From a virus: DNA of 25,511 nt. Location: positions 1-25,511 of the IMG/VR virus record IMGVR_UViG_3300043446_001777; one strand, 5' to 3'. The number at the start of each line of letters is the position of its first letter. Within the stretch, counting starts at the first letter, position 1. Under the pieces are notes generated by a model that was given only the letters and a program-made list of their open reading frames with translations, did not search any database and was not told the DNA's origin. The position numbers and the translations under genes are program-made. Positions 19,295 to 25,511 of this stretch are shown here, one piece after another.

Positions 19295-19308
19295 GGGGCC
19301 GGAGCCCC
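19295..19308. repeat. GGGGC-CGGA-GCCCC hairpin, second copy
   Basis: It is identical to 19029-19042 and lies 8 nt downstream of the stop of the 84-residue gene. A separate perfect hairpin GCCCATC-TTG-GATGGGC is at 19269-19285, so the 81-nt gap before the next gene holds two stem-loops. Confidence 0.6.
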
Positions 19309-19315
19309 TTGGCGG

Positions 19316-19570
19316 TCAGGCTGCGAAACGTCTGTTGTGATCTGCGCGGATCTCAGCCTTAAAGGCTTTGACGTACCAAGCATTAAATTTGCGCATCTCT
19401 GAGAATGCTTTGTCATATGCCAGCTTGTCAGTTCGGTATTCGGGGCTCAATCGAACAGCATCAGCAACCAAGCCGATTGCATTGCGTGGATACGCCTGCA
19501 AAATTCTTCCCAGCCGGGTCACTTCGTTGTTAATCCGGGTTGATGCGGCTTTGGCAATTGCGTAGTTCAT
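19316..19570 (-). CDS. First gene of the inverted cluster, hypothetical (84 aa)
   Basis: ATG 19570 follows AGGAGATAGAAC. The protein is basic and helical: ASTRINNEVTRLGRILQAYPR, then AFSEMRKFNAWYVKAFKAEIRADHNRRF. It could bind nucleic acid by charge, but no motif shows it. I recall phage proteins with the FSEMRKFN pattern, of unknown function. It is transcribed away from the region at 19642-19712, which therefore probably holds control signals for both directions. Confidence 0.65.
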   Translation of the reverse strand: MNYAIAKAASTRINNEVTRLGRILQAYPRNAIGLVADAVRLSPEYRTDKLAYDKAFSEMRKFNAWYVKAFKAEIRADHNRRFAA

Positions 19571-19641
19571 GTTCTATCTCCTGTTAGGTTGATGCGCTGT
19601 CCGGGTGTCGTGTTGCGCAGTGATGTAAATGTACCCTACTT

Positions 19642-19672
19642 CTAGCGTCTGGACACTAGGGGAAACACTAGG
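19642..19672. promoter_or_regulatory. CTAG-bounded repeats, possible operator
   Basis: CTAGCGTC-TG-GACACTAG (19642-19659) is an almost perfect palindrome with one mismatch per arm. ACACTAGG occurs at 19653-19660 and again at 19665-19672, a 12-bp spacing. It lies just upstream of the promoter at 19684 and downstream of the leftward gene start. A regulator-binding role is inferred. Confidence 0.45.
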
Positions 19673-19683
19673 TTGTGAATTTA

Positions 19684-19712
19684 TTGACAACGCGCTACTC
19701 GCTTGCTATAGT
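19684..19712 (+). promoter_or_regulatory. Near-consensus sigma-70 promoter
   Basis: TTGACA (19684-19689), a 17-bp spacer and TATAGT (19707-19712) differ from consensus at a single -10 base. Transcription would begin near 19719 and first reach the 35-residue membrane peptide. Confidence 0.75.
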
Positions 19713-19767
19713 CCATTCATCGCATCAAACAGCAGCCGCTGACCGATGCAAACACCAGGAGATAGAG

Positions 19768-19875
19768 ATGATTGAATCAATCAAGAACGCAGCTCTCGTG
19801 GCCATCTTTGGCGTAGTCACGTTGGCCATAGCGGTTGGCATGGCAATGGCAATGAACCCGGCAACCTGGCGATAA
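19768..19875 (+). CDS. 35-residue membrane peptide
   Basis: ATG 19768 is preceded by AGGAGATAGAG. MIESIKNAALVAIFGVVTLA, then IAVGMAMAMNPATWR, is one long hydrophobic helix with a short charged N-end and a C-terminal Trp-Arg. It stands alone on the plus strand behind a strong promoter and ahead of a GC hairpin. Such short single-pass peptides in phages can act on host membrane proteins; that is speculation here. An upstream in-frame ATG (19675) precedes the promoter and is rejected. Confidence 0.6.
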   Translation: MIESIKNAALVAIFGVVTLAIAVGMAMAMNPATWR

Positions 19876-19880
19876 GAAGC

Positions 19881-19966
19881 GGGGGCGCATAGCCCCCAGC
19901 TCGCTGCCCTACGCCTCACGATGCTGCACGATCCTCGGTCGCGGCAGGCCCGATCCTGCGCTTTTT
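19881..19966 (+). terminator. Two hairpins after the membrane peptide gene
   Basis: GGGGGC-GCATA-GCCCCC (19881-19897) directly follows the TAA but has no T run. GCAGG-CCCGAT-CCTGC (19944-19959) is followed by GCTTTTT and is the better intrinsic terminator candidate. The rest of the gap up to terL contains a G9 run (19974-19982) and an A/T-rich stretch near 20025-20045, and no gene that I can support. Confidence 0.5.
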
Positions 19967-20081
19967 AAATCAAGGGGGGGGGTAGGGCCCTGCACGACCG
20001 GTCAAGCTGGAGGTAAGGTCTACACAAATTTTTATTTTTATTTTTGGGTATCATTAACTAACTCACACTACATTGACGCTT

Positions 20082-21647
20082 ATGCAAACCCCCAAATATT
20101 CCCCCCAAGACGAGACGGAGTTGATGAGTTTGATCTGGAGTGAGCGGATCAAGGATGACCCGTTGGCGTTTGTGATGTATGTGTTTCCGTGGGGTGAGAA
20201 GGGGACGCCGTTGGAGAGGTTTCGGGGCCCGAGGAAGTGGCAGAGGGAGGTTTTGGGGGATTTGAGGGAGCACATTAGGGCGAACAGGGCGTTAGCGGAT
20301 GCGAAGTTGCCGCATCAGAGTGAGGATGATGTTGCGTATAAGGTTTTGAGGGAGGCGGTGAGTTCTGGGCGTGGGATTGGGAAGTCGGCGTTGGTGTCGT
20401 GGGTGGTGATATGGATGATTTCGACGCGGATTGGGTCGACGACGATCATTTCGGCGAACAGTGAGCCGCAGTTGAGGTCGGTGACGTGGGCGGAGATTAC
20501 GAAGTGGTTAGCGATGGGGATTAACAGTCACTGGTTTGAGATCAGTGCGACGAGGGTATTGCCGGCGAAGTGGTTAACGGAGTTGGTGGAGAAGGATTTG
20601 AAGAAGGGGACGAGGTATTGGGGGATTGAGGGTCGGTTGTGGAGTGCTGAGAACCCGGATGCGTATGCGGGGGTGCACAATTTTGATGGTGTTATGGTGA
20701 TTTTTGATGAGGCGTCGGGGATTGACGATGCTATTTGGTCGGTGGCGACGGGTTTTTTCACGGAGAACACGCCGAATCGGTTTTGGTTGGCTTTTAGCAA
20801 TCCGCGGCGCAATGTGGGTTACTTTTTTGAGTGTTTTGGGTCTAAGAGGGATTTTTGGACGACGAAGGTGATTGATGCGCGGTCGGTTGAGGGGACTGAT
20901 AAGGCGGTGTATGACCAGATCATTGAGGAGTATGGGGAGGACTCGATCCAGGCGCGGGTGGAGGTGTATGGGGAGTTTCCGGCCGCGGGTGAGGATCAGT
21001 TTATTTCGCCTGTTGTCATTGATGAGGCGATGTCGAGGCCGAGGTGGAAGGATCAGACGGCGCCGATAGTGATTGGTGTGGATCCGGCGCGTGGTGGGAT
21101 GGATTCGACGGTGATTGTGGTGAGGCAGGGGCGGGACATTGTGGCGATTCGGCGGTATAAGGGGGACGACACGATGACGACGGTTGGGAATGTGATTGAT
21201 GCGATAGAGGAGTACAAGCCTGCGTTAACGGTGATTGACGAGGGTGGTTTGGGGTATGGAATTCTTGACAGGTTAACGGAGCAGAGATATAAGGTGCGAG
21301 GGGTTAATTTTGGCTGGAAGGCTAAGAATCCTGTGATGTGGGGGAATAAGAGGGCTGAGATGTGGGGTGCGATGCGGGATTGGTTAAAGACTGCGTCGAT
21401 GCCACAGGATCGGGCCATGAAGTCGGATTTATTGGGGCCGATGAAGAAGCCGGACTCGTCTGGGACGATTTTCCTTGAGGGTAAAAAGGAGATGAGGGCT
21501 AGGGGTTTGGCTAGTCCTGACGCGGCGGATGCGTTGGCGGTTACTTTTGCTTATCCGGTGGCGAGTCGGGAGTACAATCCGAAAAACGAGCGTCGGGTGG
21601 TAATGCAGGGTGGTGCTGGCGCGTCTAGTTCTTGGATGGGGAGCTGA
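20082..21647 (+). CDS. terL: Terminase large subunit (ATPase and nuclease)
   Basis: This is the packaging motor, about 521 residues from ATG 20082 (a TTG three codons earlier is possible; neither has a clear ribosome site). The ATPase shows a Walker A-like SGRGIGKS (95-102), Walker [10 protein letters not shown] (204-212) and the coupling-motif region around FSNPRR (238-243). The RNase H-like nuclease shows GVDPARGG with Asp334, [11 protein letters not shown] with Asp386, and [13 protein letters not shown] near the C-terminus. The enzyme pumps DNA into the prohead at the portal and cuts the concatemer. The coding strand is strikingly G/T-rich at third positions compared with the genes to the left. 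A 48-residue gene and the portal follow immediately. Confidence 0.92.
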   Translation: MQTPKYSPQDETELMSLIWSERIKDDPLAFVMYVFPWGEKGTPLERFRGPRKWQREVLGDLREHIRANRALADAKLPHQSEDDVAYKVLREAVSSGRGIGKSALVSWVVIWMISTRIGSTTIISANSEPQLRSVTWAEITKWLAMGINSHWFEISATRVLPAKWLTELVEKDLKKGTRYWGIEGRLWSAENPDAYAGVHNFDGVMVIFDEASGIDDAIWSVATGFFTENTPNRFWLAFSNPRRNVGYFFECFGSKRDFWTTKVIDARSVEGTDKAVYDQIIEEYGEDSIQARVEVYGEFPAAGEDQFISPVVIDEAMSRPRWKDQTAPIVIGVDPARGGMDSTVIVVRQGRDIVAIRRYKGDDTMTTVGNVIDAIEEYKPALTVIDEGGLGYGILDRLTEQRYKVRGVNFGWKAKNPVMWGNKRAEMWGAMRDWLKTASMPQDRAMKSDLLGPMKKPDSSGTIFLEGKKEMRARGLASPDAADALAVTFAYPVASREYNPKNERRVVMQGGAGASSSWMGS

Positions 21648-21648
21648 A

Positions 21649-21795
21649 ATGCCGTTGGTCAAATCTAAGTCTCCAGAGGCTTTTCGCAAGAATGTCAAAG
21701 CTGAGGTGGCGGCTGGTAAGCCTGTTAAGCAGGCGGTGGCGATTGCGTATTCTGTGAAACGGCAAGCTGCGGATGCCAAAAAGGGCAAAAAATGA
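21649..21795 (+). CDS. Small basic protein between terL and portal (48 aa)
   Basis: ATG 21649 lies 1 nt after the ter[24 protein letters not shown], then [20 protein letters not shown] and a Lys-rich end, matches a very common mini-protein encoded next to phage terminases or portals (core KxGKPxKQAVAIAxS). Its function is not established, but its conserved place suggests a role in packaging or head assembly. Its TGA overlaps the portal ATG as ATGA. Confidence 0.8.
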   Translation: MPLVKSKSPEAFRKNVKAEVAAGKPVKQAVAIAYSVKRQAADAKKGKK

Positions 21796-23906
21796 GTAAA
21801 AAGGATCAGGACATCCTTTCAACGGCGCGGGCTCGTTTGAACATGGCTATTGCGGCGTATTCGGAGAGCCGCGAGGACGAGATTGACGATCTCAAATTCT
21901 TTGCTGGTTCGCCTGATAACCATTGGCAGTGGCCTGCGGATGTATTGGCGACTCGTGGGGCGGTGCAGGGGCAGACGATCAATGCGCGGCCCTGTTTGAC
22001 CATCAATAAGCTGCCGCAGCATGTGCGTCAGGTGACAAATGACCAGCGTCAGAATCGGCCTGCGATCAAGGTTATTCCGGTTGATGACAAGGCGGATGTC
22101 GAGGTTGCGGACATTTTTGACGGGCTGATGCGCCATATTGAATACATCTCGGATGCGGATGTAGCGTATGACACGGCGTGCGAGAACCAGGTTGCGTATG
22201 GTGAGGGGTACATTCGGATCTTGACCGAGTACTGCGACGATAACTCGTTTGATCAGGACATCAAGATTGGCCGGGTGCGGAACTCGTTCTCGGTGTACAT
22301 GGATCCGACGATTCAGGATCCGTGCGGTTCGGATGCAAAGTGGTGTTTCATTACTGAAGACATTTTGAAGGCTGATTACGAGCGGATGTTCCCGGACGCC
22401 AATCCGGTTTCGACGTTGCAGACGTTGGGAGTGGGTGATCAGTCGTTGTCTCAGTGGATCAATGAAGACACGGTCAGGATTGCGGAGTATTTTTACATTG
22501 ATTACGACCGCAAGACGCTGAACTTGTATCCTGGCAATGTATCTGTGTTTGATGGTACGCCTGAAGACAAGCAGATGAAGTTGATGGGCATGAAGCCTGT
22601 GCGCACTCGTCAGGCGGATGTGCAGAAGGTCAAATGGTGCAAGATCAACGGCTATGAGATTCTTGAAGAGCGCGACTGGGTTGGCAAATATATCCCGGTG
22701 GTTCGGGTGGTTGGGAACGAGTTTGAGGTTGATGGCCGAATCTATGTGTCTGGCCTTGTGCGCAACGCCAAGGACGCCCAGCGCATGTATAACTATTGGG
22801 TTAGCCAAGAGGCGGAGATGCTGGCCTTGGCGCCAAAAGCCCCGTTCATTGGCTATGGTGGGCAGTTTGAGGGTTACGAGCATCAATGGAAGACGGCAAA
22901 CACGCAAAACTGGCCGTATCTTGAGGTCAATCCTGACGTTACGGATGGGCAGGGTGCCGTCTTGCCACTACCTCAACGTGCCTTGCCTCCAATGGCCCAG
23001 ACAGGCCTTATTCAAGCCAAAATGGGGGCTTCGGACGACATCAAGAGCACGACGGGTCAGTATGATTCAAGCCTTGGTGCGACCAGTAATGAGCGATCGG
23101 GCAAGGCGATTCTTGCGCGTGAGAAGCAGGGCGACACGGGGACGTATCACTACGTAGACAATCTGGCCCGTGCTGTGCGGCACATTGGTCGGCAGATCAT
23201 TGATGCTGCACCAAAGATCTATGACACGCAGCGGATTGCGCGGATCATTGGCTTGGATGGCGAAACCAAGATGGCGAAGGTTGATCCGACGCAGCAAGAG
23301 CCTGTGAAGAAGATTGTTGATCAGGCAGGGATTGTGATTGATAAGATCTACAACCTGAGCGTTGGCAAATACGATGTTTGCGTGACGACTGGCCCGAACT
23401 ACATGACCAAGCGCCAAGAGTCTTTGGATGCGATGAGTCAGTTGTTGCAAGGTAATCCGCAATTGTGGGCGGTTGCTGGTGATTTGTTTGTAAAGAACAT
23501 GGACTGGCCTGGCGCACAAGAGATGGCAAAGCGGTTTGCCAAGACGATTGATCCGAAGCTGTTATCCGACGATGACAAGACGCCAGAGCTGCAAGCGGCC
23601 GAGCAGCAGATTCAGGCGATGGGTCAGGAGATGGAGCAGATGCACCAGATGCTGAAGAATGTTCAGCAGTCGATGGAAGCTCGTGACATTGCAATCAAGG
23701 AGTTTGATTCGCAGGTAAAGGCGTATCAAGCAGAGACACAGCGTATCAGTGCTGTGCAGGCTGGGATGTCTCCTGAGCAGATTCAGGACATTGTGATGGG
23801 TACGATTGCGGCGGCATTAGATACTGGCGACTTGGTTGGAGGCATGCCTCAAATGGGCTCTGCGCCTCGTGGCGAGATTGAAGAACAAGGAGAAATGCAA
23901 CAATGA
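21792..23906 (+). CDS. Portal protein, P22 type
   Basis: The protein has 704 residues, close to the ~725 of the P22 portal. The N-terminal [50 protein letters not shown] and [19 protein letters not shown] blocks are typical of this family. [18 protein letters not shown] and [26 protein letters not shown] follow. The C-terminus ([24 protein letters not shown]) is a long coiled coil like the barrel region of P22. Twelve copies form the DNA channel at one capsid vertex and dock the terminase. The start overlaps the small basic gene and the end overlaps the next gene, both as ATGA. Confidence 0.92.
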   Translation: MSKKDQDILSTARARLNMAIAAYSESREDEIDDLKFFAGSPDNHWQWPADVLATRGAVQGQTINARPCLTINKLPQHVRQVTNDQRQNRPAIKVIPVDDKADVEVADIFDGLMRHIEYISDADVAYDTACENQVAYGEGYIRILTEYCDDNSFDQDIKIGRVRNSFSVYMDPTIQDPCGSDAKWCFITEDILKADYERMFPDANPVSTLQTLGVGDQSLSQWINEDTVRIAEYFYIDYDRKTLNLYPGNVSVFDGTPEDKQMKLMGMKPVRTRQADVQKVKWCKINGYEILEERDWVGKYIPVVRVVGNEFEVDGRIYVSGLVRNAKDAQRMYNYWVSQEAEMLALAPKAPFIGYGGQFEGYEHQWKTANTQNWPYLEVNPDVTDGQGAVLPLPQRALPPMAQTGLIQAKMGASDDIKSTTGQYDSSLGATSNERSGKAILAREKQGDTGTYHYVDNLARAVRHIGRQIIDAAPKIYDTQRIARIIGLDGETKMAKVDPTQQEPVKKIVDQAGIVIDKIYNLSVGKYDVCVTTGPNYMTKRQESLDAMSQLLQGNPQLWAVAGDLFVKNMDWPGAQEMAKRFAKTIDPKLLSDDDKTPELQAAEQQIQAMGQEMEQMHQMLKNVQQSMEARDIAIKEFDSQVKAYQAETQRISAVQAGMSPEQIQDIVMGTIAAALDTGDLVGGMPQMGSAPRGEIEEQGEMQQ

Positions 23907-24265
23907 AGGCGTCAGACTTTGTGGGGATGTTGTTCTTAGCCCGTGACGTAGCCCATTCGGTTCATTTGAACACTCGCAGCTTTGCCAAGCATTCGGCATT
24001 GCAGGGGTTCTATGAGGGGATTGTGGATCTAGCCGATAGCTTTGCCGAGGCGTACCAAGGAAAGCATGGCCTGATGGGGCCTGTTGCGTTGATGTCTGCG
24101 AAGAAAACGACCAACATTGTTGAGTTTCTTCAAGACCAGATGGAAGAAATTGAAGAAGAACGCTACAAAATTGTGGATAAGGACTGCACTCCGTTGCACA
24201 ATATCATTGACGAGATTCTTGCGCTGTATCTGTCAACTCTCTATAAATTACGCTTTTTGGCGTGA
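23903..24265 (+). CDS. DUF5856-like helical phage protein (120 aa)
   Basis: The sequence FVGMLFLARDVAHSVHLNTRSFAKHSALQGFYEGIVDLADSFAEAYQGKHG begins a four-helix, Dps-like bundle with conserved His and Glu/Asp residues (H18, H21, H30, E38, D42, D45). It ends in PLHNIIDEILALYLSTLYKLRFL. This layout matches DUF5856 proteins found beside portal genes in podovirus-like phages. A ferritin-like fold has been proposed for the family; no enzymatic role is known. The start overlaps the portal stop (ATGA). Confidence 0.8.
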   Translation: MKASDFVGMLFLARDVAHSVHLNTRSFAKHSALQGFYEGIVDLADSFAEAYQGKHGLMGPVALMSAKKTTNIVEFLQDQMEEIEEERYKIVDKDCTPLHNIIDEILALYLSTLYKLRFLA

Positions 24266-24273
24266 GGTAAAAA

Positions 24274-24594
24274 ATGGAACTTCTGCGACCTTGCATGGAT
24301 GCGTCGTTTGGCGCCAAAAGCGTAGCGTATACGGGCACTGCTGGCACGACGACCACTTGGCCTGCTGGCCCACAAGGGGTACTGGTCTGGTGTACGACTG
24401 ATGCTTACATTCGCGTCGGTGAGGGTGTGACTGCTACGACGGCTGATACGCCTATTCCTGCTGGCACCCCGGTTCCGTTCAACGTGCCTAATCCTGCATC
24501 TGGCGTAAACGGCACTGGCGGCCCTTGGTCTGTAAGCGCTGTACAGGTTTCTTCTGGCGGCATTTTGTACGCCAAACCGATCAATATCCGATGA
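24274..24594 (+). CDS. Small structural protein (106 aa)
   Basis: The protein begins MELLRPCMDASFGAKSVAYTG and consists of Thr/Gly/Pro-rich beta-like segments (TTTTWPAGPQGVLVWCTTDAYIRVGEGVTATTADTPIPAGTPV), ending in SSGGILYAKPINIR. It has no signal peptide or enzymatic motif. Similar small beta-rich proteins sit next to portal and head genes in related phages and may be decoration or head-fibre attachment proteins. Its TGA overlaps the start of the fibre gene, which fits a joint assembly role. The function is inferred. Confidence 0.65.
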   Translation: MELLRPCMDASFGAKSVAYTGTAGTTTTWPAGPQGVLVWCTTDAYIRVGEGVTATTADTPIPAGTPVPFNVPNPASGVNGTGGPWSVSAVQVSSGGILYAKPINIR

Positions 24595-25511
24595 GCTGGG
24601 GCGTCGCTCTCAGAAACGCCGTTGGGCTGGGGCTTGGCGGTATTCCGTCTGTTCTGAATGCGCCACCTTACGCATCGTTAAAGCTGAATTTCACTGAAGT
24701 GAATGCGCTTGATCCGCGCATTACGTTCACGCGGGCAAGCAGCGCGACGTACTTCAACAGCGCTGGAGTTCTGAGCACTGCGGCAAACGACGTTGCGCGG
24801 TTCGACTACGACCCCGTAACGCTGGCTGCTCGTGGGCTGTTGATTGAGGAGCAGCGTACCAACAGCATTCGTAACAATACAATGCAGGGGGCAATTGTTG
24901 GGACGCCGGGGACGTTGCCGACTAACTGGGTTCGGTTTGTTGCTGGCACAGCAGCAACGGCGGTAGTGGGAGTTGGAACAGAGGCAGGCATCAACTACAT
25001 TGATGTGCGTTTTACACGCGCAAACAACGAAGGCACCTCATTCTTCATTGACGGTTTAATGCCTGCTAGTGCGTCAAACGGTCAAACATGGACTGGATCT
25101 GCGTATTACAGATTAATCAGTGGTTCTTTCTCAAGCGCCGCCGTTAATCATGCCGTGTACGAAGCGAGCTCAACCGGATCAAGTTTGGCAGTTACGGATG
25201 TGAGTCTTCTGGGCGTTTCTAATGCGCCGTTAATTACCCAGCGCATCTCATGCACTCGCACTAACAACGATGCTCTGACAGCGTTTGAACAACTGGCTAT
25301 TGTTATTGCTGGCACAGGCGCTTATGACTTTACCCTCCGCATCGGCCTGCCCCAGTTGGAACTAGGCGCATTTGCCACCAGCGTCATCCCCACCACGACC
25401 ACTGCGCTGACTCGTGCGGCAGATGTTGCGTCTATGACGGGGGCGAACTTCTCGGACTGGTATAACCAGGTTGAGGGGACTACTTACGTTGAGGCTTCAA
25501 CACTGCCAAGC
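24591..25511 (+). CDS. Head-spike / tail-fibre protein, N-terminal part (3' truncated)
   Basis: ATG 24591 overlaps the previous stop as ATGA and the frame is open for 307 codons to the window edge. After MSWGVALRNAVGLGLGGIPS comes the block LDPRITFTRASSATYF, then a repeat-like RFDYDPVTLAARGLLIEEQRTN. This is the signature of phage 'head spike fibre' and fibre-type proteins, seen at the N-terminus of receptor-binding or capsid-attached fibres. A beta-sandwich-like region follows, with LRIGLPQLELGAFATSVIPT near 265-290, as in carbohydrate-binding modules of such proteins. It likely projects from the virion and binds a surface glycan. The C-terminal receptor-binding part is outside the window. 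Confidence 0.82.
   Translation, partial: MSWGVALRNAVGLGLGGIPSVLNAPPYASLKLNFTEVNALDPRITFTRASSATYFNSAGVLSTAANDVARFDYDPVTLAARGLLIEEQRTNSIRNNTMQGAIVGTPGTLPTNWVRFVAGTAATAVVGVGTEAGINYIDVRFTRANNEGTSFFIDGLMPASASNGQTWTGSAYYRLISGSFSSAAVNHAVYEASSTGSSLAVTDVSLLGVSNAPLITQRISCTRTNNDALTAFEQLAIVIAGTGAYDFTLRIGLPQLELGAFATSVIPTTTTALTRAADVASMTGANFSDWYNQVEGTTYVEASTLPS

Noticed and set aside
21819-22907. A 362-codon antisense frame inside the portal gene
   Set aside because: It lies wholly opposite a certain portal gene, is rich in Arg, Ile and His as expected of a reverse-strand shadow, has no recognisable motif and no ribosome site or operon context.
1-25511. Circular or terminally redundant ends of the window
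   Set aside because: The first and last bases share no visible overlap; gene order would allow a circularly permuted genome with capsid and tail genes missing between the ends, but the sequence does not show it.

Overview
The window looks like most of the genome of a tailed double-stranded DNA phage (or prophage), probably a podovirus. It carries a P22-type portal, a terminase pair, large Ala/Gln-rich internal virion proteins and a holin/GH24-lysozyme cassette. No long-tail tape-measure protein, integrase, tRNA or bacterial housekeeping gene is visible. Base composition is near 50% GC. The style of the small genes (HTPGPW proteins, EREECAKLCE...AIRARG tails, DUF669 and Sak4-type recombination genes) suggests a proteobacterial host, perhaps Burkholderiales from fresh water. 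That host guess rests on remembered family resemblance only.

Layout. (1) 1-4728, plus strand: end of the late region, with three internal virion/ejection-type proteins, a small membrane protein, a 3-TM holin and a lysozyme. (2) 4803-15287, minus strand: one long, tightly packed early/middle operon running leftwards from a control region near 15.35 kb. In transcription order it holds small accessory genes, two HTPGPW paralogues, a DUF6948-like protein, a strict Gly-X repeat protein, a Sak4-like ATPase, more small genes, a DUF669 protein, a Cas4/RecB-like nuclease with Fe-S cysteines, a cytosine-C5 methyltransferase that shares its DNA with a second long reading frame, a DECH-box helicase, a VRR-NUC nuclease and several hypotheticals. 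(3) 15332-17598: two opposed promoters inside a perfect 9-bp dyad, a small HTH regulator and a TOPRIM/RecA-fold primase-helicase. (4) 17593-17705: iteron-like GCGTAAC repeats that could be the replication origin. (5) 17761-18252, plus: terminase small subunit. (6) 18273-19570, minus: an inverted cluster of small and micro genes that separates terS from terL. (7) 19768-19875: a 35-residue membrane peptide behind a near-consensus promoter. (8) 20082-25511, plus: terminase large subunit, a 48-residue basic protein, portal, a DUF5856-like protein, a small structural protein and the start of a head/tail fibre that runs off the window. Scaffold, major capsid and tail genes are not seen and presumably lie beyond the right edge; the first gene is cut at the left edge.

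How the genes work together. The leftward operon supplies replication and recombination functions (primase-helicase, helicase, DUF669 possible ssDNA-binding protein, Sak4-like annealing ATPase, two nucleases) and DNA modification. The rightward genes supply packaging, the capsid vertex, DNA ejection and lysis. Gene junctions are extremely compact: ATGA, TGATG, TAATG and even TTGA stop/start overlaps are used repeatedly. These junctions helped me choose start codons and support several genes of 11 to 55 codons.

The observations most worth following are the overprinted methyltransferase locus (8780-9608), the Gly-X hexanucleotide-repeat gene (13442-13711), the symmetric promoter/operator at 15332-15372, the iteron-like region at 17593-17705 and the chain of micro-genes at 18458-18821.
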